A DNA stretch of 64,000 bases from Streptomyces violascens (GTDB taxonomy: Bacteria; Actinomycetota; Actinomycetes; Streptomycetales; Streptomycetaceae), in assembly GCF_014649955.1 (NCBI RefSeq), contig NZ_BMUA01000013.1, forward strand, positions 124,001 to 188,000. Reading direction: 5' to 3'. The notes below the pieces were generated by a model. That model ran no database searches and was not told where the DNA came from. It saw only the letters and a program-made list of their open reading frames with translations. Shown here piece after piece: positions 35,922-43,972 of the stretch. Both the position numbers and the translations under genes were made by a program. Every line of letters begins with the position of its first letter. The stretch's first letter is position 1.

Positions 35922-36884
35922 CTACAACGCCGAAGTCGCGCCCCGCAGAACCGTGACCAGAACCAGCGTCGCGTTCGCCGAGGACAGGGCCGAGGCCGCC
36001 GCGCCCGCCGTGGCGGTCCACAGGGCGAGCCCCGCTGCCGTGCCCGCGGGCGGCCAGGCGCGAGCCGGCGGCACCGGCCGCAGCAGCGCTGCCACCCTGC
36101 GCGGCACGGGCCCCGGCGCCGGCCCGGCCGCGAAGGCGGGCAGCGGCGGCACCCCGCGCAGGCCGCGGCCCGGGCCGGAGGCCAGCGCCGCCTTGCCGAT
36201 GGCGCGCGCCACCACCCTGCGGTCGCCCACCGCACGGGCCGCGTCCTCGTCCGCCCAGCGTTCCGCCGTGAAGGCCACAGCCGAGCGCAGCGGGCGCAGG
36301 AACGGATTGGCGCGCGCGGCAAGACCGGCCACCAGGAGGAACCGATGGTGACGGCCCGTCAGATGGGCTTCCTCGTGGGCGATCAGGGCCTCGCGCTCGC
36401 GGGCGTCGAGGAGGTCCAGCATCCCGCTGGACACCACGACGCGCCCACGCCCGCGAGGCCCGCCGGGCAGTGCGTACGCATAAGGCCGCTCGTCCGGCAG
36501 TACGGCCCGCCGGGACGGCGGCAGTCCGGTCAGCGCACGGGCGGCCCCGGCCCGCACCCGACCATGGCGCCACAGGAGGTGACCGCAGGCCAGGGCAACG
36601 GCGGCCAGCACCAGGAGCGCGGCCTGCCCGACCGCCTCGTCGTACGGCACCACCGCCCGGACCTCCGGATCGGCCCAGGCGTCCGGCAGCGGATTGCCGG
36701 GCAACTGCGCGGTTCCGGCCACCATGAGAAGGAGGAGGCACAGCGTGCTGCACACCGCGAGCACCCCGCCCACCAGAGACAGGACCCGCGTCGCCGTGCG
36801 CGGATGCAGCCGTGGACCCGCGAGCCGGGCGATCGGCCAGGCGGTCAGCGGCAGCACGAGCGGCAGGACGACGAACACACCCAC
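35922..36884 (-). CDS. M56-family membrane metalloprotease
   Basis: A 320-residue membrane protease of the BlaR/MecR (M56) group. Hydrophobic segments lie at the N-terminus (residues 1-20), about 35-58, about 85-105 and near the C-terminus. The zinc motif HEEAH is in REALIAHEEAHLTGRHH near residue 190, and a downstream ERWADEDAAR supplies the third ligand. No penicillin-sensing domain follows. It begins four bases after the BlaI-type gene, so the pair forms a signal-protease/repressor module: the protease is expected to cleave or trigger inactivation of the repressor. Confidence 0.88.
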   Translation of the reverse strand: MGVFVVLPLVLPLTAWPIARLAGPRLHPRTATRVLSLVGGVLAVCSTLCLLLLMVAGTAQLPGNPLPDAWADPEVRAVVPYDEAVGQAALLVLAAVALACGHLLWRHGRVRAGAARALTGLPPSRRAVLPDERPYAYALPGGPRGRGRVVVSSGMLDLLDAREREALIAHEEAHLTGRHHRFLLVAGLAARANPFLRPLRSAVAFTAERWADEDAARAVGDRRVVARAIGKAALASGPGRGLRGVPPLPAFAAGPAPGPVPRRVAALLRPVPPARAWPPAGTAAGLALWTATAGAAASALSSANATLVLVTVLRGATSAL

Positions 36885-36888
36885 CGGA

Positions 36889-37260
36889 TCAGTCCCCGGC
36901 CCCGCCGAGCAGTTCGCGCAGCAGCTGTTCGTCGTCCGGCGAGAGGTCGGTGACGAAGCTGGCGAGCACCGCTCCCCGGTCCCGCTCGGCGTCGAGCACC
37001 TTGCGCATCCGGCGGGCCGCGAGCCCCGCCTCGTCGGCCGGAATCCACACGAAGGAGCGGCCCGCGCGCTCGCGGGCCACCGCCTGCTTGGTGTGCAGCC
37101 GGGTCAGGATCGTCACGACGGTCGTATAGGCGAGCGGCTCGCCGAGCCACTCCTGCACCCAGCCCGCGGTCACCGGACCCGGCGCCTCCCGCAGCGCCGC
37201 GAGCACCCGCGCCTCCAGCTCCCCCTGCCCCCGGCGGGGGCGCCTCATCTGCTCCGTCAC
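36889..37260 (-). CDS. BlaI/MecI/CopY-family repressor
   Basis: A 123-residue winged-helix repressor. The DNA-binding domain at residues 10-80 reads GELEARVLAALREAPGPVTAGWVQEWLGEPLAYTTVVTILTRLHTKQAV, with the recognition helix in the TTVVTILTRL segment. The short C-terminal dimer helix contains the usual protease-sensitive stretch. It overlaps the PaaX gene by four bases and precedes the M56 protease by four bases, all on the same strand. Such pairs regulate beta-lactam, copper or envelope-stress genes. Here they are embedded in a catabolic operon, so their targets are uncertain. Confidence 0.92.
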   Translation of the reverse strand: MTEQMRRPRRGQGELEARVLAALREAPGPVTAGWVQEWLGEPLAYTTVVTILTRLHTKQAVARERAGRSFVWIPADEAGLAARRMRKVLDAERDRGAVLASFVTDLSPDDEQLLRELLGGAGD

Positions 37261-38138
37261 GTCGTCATCGTACGAGGCGGCCGCGGCCCCCGGCCCGGCA
37301 GCGCACCCCGTACGAACGCGGCGCCCGGCTCTCGGAGCAGCTCATGAAGTCGGCCGAACACCTCGGCGGAGCGCCCGCCCGGCCAGCCGCCGGGCAGGAG
37401 TTCGGCGGGCAGCCCCGGGTCGGCGTACGGCAGCCGGCGCCAGGAGTCGAGCGCGAGGAGGTAGTCGCGGTAGGCGGCCTCGGCGCCGGAGCCGGCATCG
37501 GTGGGGGCGCCGGGCCGGGTGTGGGCCCGCGACTCCCAGGTGCGCAGGACCGGTTCGTGCCGGTCGAGGAAGTCCTCGTGCTGCTTGGCGATGGCCGGCA
37601 GGTCCCACCAGCGGGCGACGGCCTCCGCGGTGGGCGCGAAACCGAGGTGCTCGCCCCTGAACAGGTCGACGTACGGGGCGAGCTGGAGGCGTTCCAGGGT
37701 GTGCCGGGTCTCGTCGTACAGCCGGGCCGGAGCGAGCCACACGCCCGGCGCGGCCGTGCCGAAGCCGAGGCCTGCCAGGCGCGAGCGCAGTACGTGCCGC
37801 TTGCTGCGCTCCGACTCGGGGACGGAGAACACCGCGAGCACCCAGCCGTCCGAGGCCTGCGGAGAGGGGTGGGCGTAGATGCGCCGGTCGCCGTCGTCCA
37901 GGAGCTGGCGTGCGCCGGCCGACAGGGCGTAGCCGGCCGTGCCCGCGGCGGTGGGCTGCGCCACGAGCAGCCCGCGCCGTTTGAGCCGGGACACCGACGA
38001 GCGCACGGAGGGCGCGTCGACACCGACCGCCGCGAGCAGCCGGATCAGTTCGGCGACCGCGAGGGAGCCGGAGGTTTCGCGCCCGTAGGCGCCGTACAGA
38101 GTCACGATCAACGATCGGGGAGTGTGCAGCTCGGCCAC
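37257..38138 (-). CDS. PaaX-family transcriptional regulator
   Basis: A 293-residue PaaX-like repressor. The N-terminal winged helix reads TPRSLIVTLYGAYGRETSGSLAVAELIRLLAAVGVDAPSVRSSVSRLKRRGLL (residues about 7-58). The central domain carries the conserved DGWVLAVFSVPESERSKRHVLRSRLAGLGFGTAAPGVWLAP, and the C-terminal domain ends in LPAELLPGGWPG. PaaX binds aryl-CoA thioesters such as phenylacetyl-CoA. Beside an aryl-CoA ligase it probably senses the CoA product and controls both arms of the pathway. It follows the ligase by four bases and overlaps the BlaI gene by four. Confidence 0.93.
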   Translation of the reverse strand: MAELHTPRSLIVTLYGAYGRETSGSLAVAELIRLLAAVGVDAPSVRSSVSRLKRRGLLVAQPTAAGTAGYALSAGARQLLDDGDRRIYAHPSPQASDGWVLAVFSVPESERSKRHVLRSRLAGLGFGTAAPGVWLAPARLYDETRHTLERLQLAPYVDLFRGEHLGFAPTAEAVARWWDLPAIAKQHEDFLDRHEPVLRTWESRAHTRPGAPTDAGSGAEAAYRDYLLALDSWRRLPYADPGLPAELLPGGWPGGRSAEVFGRLHELLREPGAAFVRGALPGRGPRPPRTMTT

Positions 38139-38142
38139 GTGA

Positions 38143-39759
38143 TCACTCTAGTTCCCGCAGCCGGAAGCGCTGGAGCTTGCCGGTGGGCGTGCGCGGGAGC
38201 GCGTCCAGGAAGACGATCTCGCGCGGGCACTTGTACGGGACGAGCTCGGCCTTCACGAAGTCGCGCAGCAGGGCGACCGTGCCCTCGTCGCGGGCCGCCC
38301 CCGGCCGCAGCACGCAGTATGCGACGACGACATGGCCGCGCCGTTCGTCGGGGCGTCCCACCACCGCGGCCTCCGTGACGTCGGGGTGGCGCAGGAGCGC
38401 GTCCTCGACCTCGGGGCCCGCGATGTTGAACCCGGCCGAGATGATCATGTCGTCGGCGCGGGCCACATACCGGAACCAGCCGTCGCTCTCGCGCACATAG
38501 GTGTCGCCGGTGACGTTCCAGCCGTCTCGTACGTACTCGCGCTGCCTCTCGTCCGCGAGGTAGCGGCAGCCGACCGGGCCGCGCACGGAGAGCAGCCCGG
38601 GCTCGCCGTCGGGGACGGGCTGCCCCTGCCCGTCGACGATGCGGGCCTGCCAGCCGGGCACGGGCCGGCCGGTGGTGCCGGGCCGGATGTCCTCGTCCGC
38701 AGCGGAGATGAAGATGTGGAGGAGTTCGGTGGCGCCGATGCCGTTGATGATGCGCAGCCCGGTGCGCTGCTCCCAGGCCCGCCAGGTCGCCGCCGGAAGG
38801 TTCTCGCCGGCCGAGACGCAGCGCCGCAGTGCGCCGAGGTCGTGGGCGTCGAGTTCCTCCAGCATGGTCCGGTACGCGGTCGGCGCGGTGAACAGGACCG
38901 AGACGCGGTGCTCGGCGAGGGCGGGCAACAGTTGGCGCGGGCCCGCCTGTTCGAGCAGCAGGGCCGAGGCGCCGGCCCGCAGCGGGAAGATCACCAGGCC
39001 GCCGAGCCCGAAGGTGAAGCCGAGCGGCGGGCTGCCCGCGAACACGTCGTCGGGGGTCGGCTTCAGGATGTGCCGGGCGAACGTGTCGGCTATGGCGAGC
39101 ACATCGCGGTGGAAGTGCATACAGCCCTTGGGGCGTCCGGTCGTGCCCGAGGTGAAGGCGATCAGGGCGACATCGTCCGCCGAGGTGTCCACCGCGGTGA
39201 ACCGCCCGGTCGGCGCCCGCTTGACCAGGTTCAGCAGATCGCCGGGCCCGTCACCCCCGTACGCCGTGATGCGCAGGCCCGGCACCTCGGCCTGCTCCAG
39301 ATCGGCCAGGACGCGGGCGTCGCACAGTGCGTGGCTGATCCGCGCGATGGAGCACATCACGCCCAGTTCGTGGGCGCGCTGCTGGGCCAGTACGGTGACG
39401 GCGACCGCGCCCGCCTTCATCACCGCGAGCCAGCACGCGGCCAGCCACGGTGTGGTCGGCCCGCGAAGCAGCACCCGGTTCCCGGGCACCACGCCGAGCT
39501 CGCCGGTCAGGACGTGGGCGATCCGGTCGACGCGGTCGCGCAGCTCCCGGTACGTCCAGACCTCGCCGTGGCCGGTGCGGAAGACGGGGCGGTCCGGGCC
39601 GAAGCGCTCGATGGTGGCGTCGAGGAGTTCGGCACCACAGTTGAGCCGCTCGGGGTAGTGCGGCCCCGGCGGGCCGAGGACCAGGTCCGGCCACTGGTCG
39701 GTGGGCGGCAGATGGTCGCGGGGAAAGGTGTCGGCGTGCGCTGAGTTCTTCAGCTCCAT
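38143..39759 (-). CDS. Aryl-CoA ligase, 2-aminobenzoate/benzoate-CoA ligase type
   Basis: A 538-residue AMP-forming acyl-CoA synthetase. ATP-binding P-loop: LIAFTSGTTGRPKGCMH near residue 180. YGATE-equivalent: NGIGATELLHIF. The adenylate-binding GWNVTGD and the C-terminal catalytic lysine in LPRTPTGKLQRF are both present. Overall it resembles benzoate- and 2-aminobenzoate-CoA ligases, which load the aromatic acid with CoA. It is the first gene of the leftward ligase-PaaX-BlaI-M56 operon and divergent from the acyl-CoA dehydrogenase. Substrate preference is inferred from the neighbouring anthraniloyl-CoA-type oxygenase. Confidence 0.9.
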   Translation of the reverse strand: MELKNSAHADTFPRDHLPPTDQWPDLVLGPPGPHYPERLNCGAELLDATIERFGPDRPVFRTGHGEVWTYRELRDRVDRIAHVLTGELGVVPGNRVLLRGPTTPWLAACWLAVMKAGAVAVTVLAQQRAHELGVMCSIARISHALCDARVLADLEQAEVPGLRITAYGGDGPGDLLNLVKRAPTGRFTAVDTSADDVALIAFTSGTTGRPKGCMHFHRDVLAIADTFARHILKPTPDDVFAGSPPLGFTFGLGGLVIFPLRAGASALLLEQAGPRQLLPALAEHRVSVLFTAPTAYRTMLEELDAHDLGALRRCVSAGENLPAATWRAWEQRTGLRIINGIGATELLHIFISAADEDIRPGTTGRPVPGWQARIVDGQGQPVPDGEPGLLSVRGPVGCRYLADERQREYVRDGWNVTGDTYVRESDGWFRYVARADDMIISAGFNIAGPEVEDALLRHPDVTEAAVVGRPDERRGHVVVAYCVLRPGAARDEGTVALLRDFVKAELVPYKCPREIVFLDALPRTPTGKLQRFRLRELE

Positions 39760-39801
39760 ACGGGATCGCCCCCTTGTCGCCTCTGGAGCGTATCGTTTGG
39801 A

Positions 39802-39813
39802 TGACGACAGTCA
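39802..39813. promoter_or_regulatory. Second copy of the TGACGACAGTCA site
   Basis: Exact copy of the inner palindrome at 31952-31963. It lies in the divergent region between ligase and acyl-CoA dehydrogenase, about 43 bases from the ligase start and 80 from the dehydrogenase start. Candidate shared operator. Confidence 0.55.
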
Positions 39814-39891
39814 ACAGTTCGCGATAGGGCGTTCCCTGTCGTGGTCGGAGCCGAGTGGGACAGTCGGAACCCGAGTGGGAAAGGGGTGGCC

Positions 39892-41001
39892 ATGCCCGGA
39901 TTCGCGCTGGAGCCGGACCAGCTGGAATGGTGCGGGGAACTGCGGGTGCTCGCCGGGGCGCGGCTGCGCCCCCTTGCGGACAAGGGTGAGCCAGGCCGGG
40001 TCAACCGGCCACTCGTCGAGGCGCTCGGCGAGCACGGGCTGCTCGCCCGGCTCTTCGGATCCGGCGCGCTCGATCTGTGCCTGATGCGCGAATCGCTGGC
40101 GTACGCGTGCACCGAGGCGGAGACCGCGCTCGCCCTCCAGGGCCTCGGCGCGCACCCGGTCGCCGCGTACGGGACGGCCGCGCAGCGGGGGCGCTGGCTG
40201 CCCGAGGTGACGGCGGGCCGCGCGGTCGCGGCCTTCGCGCTGAGCGAGCCGGGCGCGGGCTCGGACGCGGCCGCGCTCAGCCTCAACGCCGCCGAGAGCA
40301 ACGGGAGTTGGCGCCTCACCGGTGAGAAGTGCTGGATCTCCAACGCCCCCGAGGCCGACTTCTACACCGTCTTCGCCCGTACGACCGCCGGCGCCGGGGC
40401 GCGCGGAGTGACGGCCTTCCTGGTGCCCGCCGACCGGCCGGGGCTGACCGGTGCCGCGCTCGACATGCTCTCCCCGCATGCCATCGGCAGCCTCGACTTC
40501 GACGGCGTACCCGTGAGTGCCGACGATGTCCTGGGCGAGGTGGACCAGGGCTTCCGGGTCGCGATGAACACGCTCAATCTGTTCCGGCCGAGCGTCGGGG
40601 CGTTCGCCGTCGGCATGGCGCAGGCGGCGCTCGATGCGACGCTCGCGCACACCGCCCGGCGCACCGCGTTCGGCGGCCCGCTGGGGGACCTCCAGGCCGT
40701 CGCCCACCGGGTCGCCGACATGGCGACGCGGACCGAGGCGGCCCGGCTCCTGGTGTACGCGGCGGCCGCCGCCCACGACCGGGGCGACGCGGGCATCGCG
40801 CGCGGCTCCGCCATGGCGAAGCTGTTCGCCACCGAGACCGCGCAGTACGTCGTCGACGCGGCGGTCCAGCTCCACGGCGCCCGCGCGCTGCAACGCGGGC
40901 ACCTGCTCGAACACCTCTACCGTGAGGTCCGCGCACCCCGCATCTACGAGGGGGCGAGCGAAGTGCAGCGCACGATCATCGCGAAGGAGCTGTACCGGTG
41001 A
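39892..41001 (+). CDS. Acyl-CoA dehydrogenase
   Basis: A 369-residue FAD-dependent acyl-CoA dehydrogenase. FAD and substrate motifs are present: AAFALSEPGAGSDAAALSLNA, a GEKCWISNAPEADFYTVFAR strand, RTAFGGPLGDLQAVAHRVADM, and the C-terminal QLHGARALQRGHLLEHLYREVRAPRIYEGASEVQR. The ATG at 39892 follows AAGGGG. Divergent from the aryl-CoA ligase and overlapping a RidA gene. It should oxidise an alicyclic or acyl-CoA intermediate of the aromatic route. Confidence 0.92.
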   Translation: MPGFALEPDQLEWCGELRVLAGARLRPLADKGEPGRVNRPLVEALGEHGLLARLFGSGALDLCLMRESLAYACTEAETALALQGLGAHPVAAYGTAAQRGRWLPEVTAGRAVAAFALSEPGAGSDAAALSLNAAESNGSWRLTGEKCWISNAPEADFYTVFARTTAGAGARGVTAFLVPADRPGLTGAALDMLSPHAIGSLDFDGVPVSADDVLGEVDQGFRVAMNTLNLFRPSVGAFAVGMAQAALDATLAHTARRTAFGGPLGDLQAVAHRVADMATRTEAARLLVYAAAAAHDRGDAGIARGSAMAKLFATETAQYVVDAAVQLHGARALQRGHLLEHLYREVRAPRIYEGASEVQRTIIAKELYR

Positions 41002-41396
41002 GCCTCGACCGAGTGAACCCCGGCGCGCTGTCTCCGGCGACGGGGTTCAGCCACGCCGTCGTCGCGACGGGGTCGCGCGTTGTCTTCCTCGCCGGGCAGA
41101 CCGCGCTCGACGCCGACGGCAAGGTGGTGGGGGCCACCCTGCCCGAGCAGTTCCGCACCGCGCTGACCAACCTCCTCGCGGCGCTGGCTGCGGCGGGGGG
41201 TTCGCCGGGGGACCTTGCGCGGGTCACCGTGTACGCGACCGATGTCGCGGCCTACCGGGAGCAGGCGCGCGAACTGGGGTCCATCTGGCGGGAGTTGGCG
41301 GGGCGTGACTATCCGGCGATGGCGGTGATCGGGGCCGTTCGGCTGTGGGACGCGGAGGCCCTGGTCGAGCTGGACGGGTTCGCGGTCCTGGAGTAA
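40998..41396 (+). CDS. RidA/YjgF-family deaminase
   Basis: A 132-residue RidA protein that hydrolyses reactive enamine/imine intermediates to ketone plus ammonia. It has GFSHAVVATGSRVVFLAGQTALDADG, ARVTVYATDVAAYR and an acidic AVIGAVRLWDAEALVELDGFAV end. The conserved active-site arginine appears to be in GAVRLW. The GTG start overlaps the acyl-CoA dehydrogenase stop (GTGA). Its presence fits a pathway with an amino-substituted ring, where enamines or imines arise after ring reduction. Confidence 0.9.
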   Translation: MSLDRVNPGALSPATGFSHAVVATGSRVVFLAGQTALDADGKVVGATLPEQFRTALTNLLAALAAAGGSPGDLARVTVYATDVAAYREQARELGSIWRELAGRDYPAMAVIGAVRLWDAEALVELDGFAVLE

Positions 41397-41408
41397 CCCC
41401 ACCCGGAG

Positions 41409-42779
41409 TCACCCCTCAAGCAGCTCACCCATCCACTCCTCCACCCCCGCCACCGACCTCGGCAGGGCGTTCGACATCAAGTGCGCGCCATGCTCGGTGA
41501 CGACCAGGTCGTCCTCGATGCGGACGCCTATGCCGCGCAGTTCGGGCGGCAGGGTCTCGTCGTCCGGCTGGAGGTAGAGGCCGGGCTCCACCGTGAGGAC
41601 CTGGCCCGCCTCCAGAACGCCGTCCAGGTAGGTCTCGCCGCGGGCCTTCGCGCAGTCGTGGACGTCCAGGCCCAGCATGTGCCCGCTGCCGCACAGCGTG
41701 TAGCGGCGGTGCAGCTCGCCCGAGGCGCTCTTCAGGACGCCCCACTCCGCGAGGCCCTCCGCGATCACCCCCATCGCGGCCCGGTGGAAGTCGCGGAAGG
41801 CGGCGCCCGGCCGCAGCGCCGCGATGCCCGCGTCCTGCGCGGCCAGGACGAGTTCGTACACCTGGCGCTGGACGGGGGAGAAGCGGCCCGACAGCGGCAG
41901 GGTGCGGGTGATGTCGGCGGTGTACAGCGTGTCGGTCTCCACGCCCGCGTCGAGCAGCAGCAGCTCCTGGGCGTCGAGGCGTCCGTCGTTGCGGATCCAG
42001 TGCAGTACGCAGGCGTGCGCCCCGGACGCGGCGATCGTCTCGTACCCCGTGCCGTTGCCCTCGGCGCGGGCCCGCGTGCCGAAGACGCCTTCGAGCAGCC
42101 GCTCGCCGCGCGGGTGGGCCAGCGCTCGCGGCAGGGAGCGTACGACGTCCTCGAAGCCGGCGGTGGTGTGGTCGACGGCGAGCTGGAGCTGGGCCACCTC
42201 CCAGGCATCCTTGACCAGCCTCAACTCGGAGAGCGCGGTGGCCAGTTCCGGGTCCGTGGCGGCGTTGCGGCCGGGGGCCGCGGCGTCCAGCTCGTCCACG
42301 TGGACGCAGCGGATGCCCGTCAGGCGTTCGGTCTCGGCGAGGTCGGGGCGGCGGCCCACCCAGAACTCGCCGTACCTGCGGTCGCGGTAGAACTCGTCGT
42401 CGCCGTCGGCGCGCGGCGAGCGGGGCCGCAGGTAGAGCACCGCCTCGTGCCGGGACCCGGACGGCTCCAGGACCAGGACGTGTCCGGGCTGGTCCTCGCC
42501 GGTGAGGCCGGTCAGCCAGGCGTACGCGCTGTGCGGGCGGAAGCGGTGGTCGCAGTCGTTGGTGCGGACCTTCAACTCCCCGGCGGGCACGATCAGCCGC
42601 TCGCCCGGGAAGCGGGCCGCAAGCCGCGCCCGGCGGCCCGGCATGACGTCGAATCCGGGCACCCGGGCGTCCCGGGGCAGCGGAGTCGGGGCCCAGCCGC
42701 CGCTCATGAACGCGGCGAGTTCAGGGCCGATGGGAAGGTCGTGGCTGCCGGTGTTGAGGCGTGCGGGGCGCTCGGCCAT
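41409..42779 (-). CDS. Aminopeptidase P (Xaa-Pro aminopeptidase)
   Basis: A 456-residue M24B metallopeptidase that removes the N-terminal residue before proline or hydroxyproline. The AMP_N domain (residues 40-190) is followed by the pita-bread domain with metal ligands in LLLDAGVETDTLYTADITRT (two Asp), GSGHMLGLDVHDC (His), TVEPGLY (Glu) and VRIEDDLVVTE (Glu). The ATG at 42779 (MAERPARLNTG) is chosen over a start 75 bases upstream because GGGAG precedes it and the family aligns there. It is divergent from the hydroxyproline genes and could supply them with the free amino acid. Confidence 0.92.
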   Translation of the reverse strand: MAERPARLNTGSHDLPIGPELAAFMSGGWAPTPLPRDARVPGFDVMPGRRARLAARFPGERLIVPAGELKVRTNDCDHRFRPHSAYAWLTGLTGEDQPGHVLVLEPSGSRHEAVLYLRPRSPRADGDDEFYRDRRYGEFWVGRRPDLAETERLTGIRCVHVDELDAAAPGRNAATDPELATALSELRLVKDAWEVAQLQLAVDHTTAGFEDVVRSLPRALAHPRGERLLEGVFGTRARAEGNGTGYETIAASGAHACVLHWIRNDGRLDAQELLLLDAGVETDTLYTADITRTLPLSGRFSPVQRQVYELVLAAQDAGIAALRPGAAFRDFHRAAMGVIAEGLAEWGVLKSASGELHRRYTLCGSGHMLGLDVHDCAKARGETYLDGVLEAGQVLTVEPGLYLQPDDETLPPELRGIGVRIEDDLVVTEHGAHLMSNALPRSVAGVEEWMGELLEG

Positions 42780-43043
42780 CGGGTCTCCCGGGGTGAGGGG
42801 ACGGGCAGGGGTGAGTGCGCCGGAGTGCATGAACGAAGGGGTGCATGGGCGCACAGTGCAATTTCACATTACTATGTCACAGCTCACAAGCCATCCCGTG
42901 GGCTTCCTGGAGCGCATTCAAGGGCGTGCGCACGTGCCGTGCGGGGGCGATTGGGTCCGGCCGGATCGGGACTTGGTCCGGACCCTTGTGGGCGCCCGCC
43001 ATCCATCAGTAAAATGTCACACACCACACTAGGGAGTTCGACC
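42780..43043. promoter_or_regulatory. Divergent promoter region of the aminopeptidase and hydroxyproline operon
   Basis: 264 bases. Two AT-rich patches each contain ATGTCACA (42874-42881 and 43014-43021), in the same orientation. Each sits close to one of the divergent starts, so they could be paired regulator sites, for example for the GntR protein at 45992. Confidence 0.4.
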
Positions 43044-43952
43044 ATGACGTCTGCAGCACCCCAGCGCATCCGGCCCTGGCACGGAATCCTCGTCGCGACC
43101 GCGCTTCCCCTGCGCTCCGACCTTTCCGTCGACTTCACCTCCTATGCCCAGCACGTGCGCTGGCTCATCGACAGCGGCAGCGACGGTGTCGTGCCGAACG
43201 GCTCGCTCGGCGAATACCAGACCCTCTCCGACGAGGAGCGCTCGCGCGTCGTGCACACCGCCGTCGAGGCGGCGGGCGACGGCGACCGCGTCATGGTGGG
43301 CGTCGCCGCGTACGGCAGCACCGAATCCCGCCGCTGGGCGGAGCAGGCCGCCGAGGCCGGCGCGGGCTCCGTGCTGCTGCTCCCGCCCAACGCCTACCGC
43401 GCCGACGAGCGCTCGGTGCGCGCCCACTACGCCGAGGTCGCCAAGGCGGGCCTGCCCGTCGTCGCCTACAACAACCCGTACGACACCAAGGTCGACCTGA
43501 CGCCCGCGCTGCTCGCCCAGCTGTACGCCGACGGCAGCATCGTCGCCGTCAAGGAGTTCAGCGGCGATGTGCGCAGGGCCTACGAGATCGCCGAACTCGC
43601 CCCGGAACTCGACCTGTTGGCGGGCGCCGACGACGTCCTGCTCGAACTCGCCCTGGCCGGAGCGGTCGGCTGGATCGCCGGCTACCCCAACGCGCTGCCC
43701 GCCGCCTGCGCCGAGCTCTACCACGCGGCCGTCGCGGGCGACCTCGCCACCGCCCGTCCCCTCTACCGTGCGCTGCACCCCCTGCTGCGCTGGGACTCCA
43801 AGACCGAGTTCATCCAGGCCATCAAGCTCTCCATGGACCTGGCAGGGCGTCCCGGCGGACCCGTTCGGCCGCCCCGCCAGCCGCTCACCGCCGAACAGGA
43901 CGCCATGGTGCGCGCCGCCACCGAGAAGGCGCTCGCCGAAGGCCACAAGTAG
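43044..43952 (+). CDS. DapA-family lyase/deaminase (pyrroline hydroxycarboxylate deaminase type)
   Basis: A 302-residue class I aldolase of the dihydrodipicolinate synthase family. GVVPNGSLGEYQTLSDEER and VAYNNPYDTKVDL contain the conserved Thr/Tyr-like active site, and IVAVKEFSGDVRRA contains the Schiff-base lysine. In operon with a proline racemase-type epimerase and an ornithine cyclodeaminase-type reductase, the likely reaction is deamination of 1-pyrroline-4-hydroxy-2-carboxylate to alpha-ketoglutarate semialdehyde in 4-hydroxyproline breakdown. A role in lysine synthesis is unlikely given the context. Confidence 0.85.
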   Translation: MTSAAPQRIRPWHGILVATALPLRSDLSVDFTSYAQHVRWLIDSGSDGVVPNGSLGEYQTLSDEERSRVVHTAVEAAGDGDRVMVGVAAYGSTESRRWAEQAAEAGAGSVLLLPPNAYRADERSVRAHYAEVAKAGLPVVAYNNPYDTKVDLTPALLAQLYADGSIVAVKEFSGDVRRAYEIAELAPELDLLAGADDVLLELALAGAVGWIAGYPNALPAACAELYHAAVAGDLATARPLYRALHPLLRWDSKTEFIQAIKLSMDLAGRPGGPVRPPRQPLTAEQDAMVRAATEKALAEGHK

Positions 43953-43972
43953 CCCTGAAGGGAGGCGAATCC

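Noticed and set aside
33631..36753. 1040-codon leftward open frame across oxygenase, TerB and M56 genes
   Set aside because: It spans three well-supported genes on both strands and has no recognisable domain.
43044..43952. Biosynthetic dihydrodipicolinate synthase (dapA)
   Set aside because: Operon context is hydroxyproline/proline catabolism, and dapA is expected beside other lysine or cell-wall genes.
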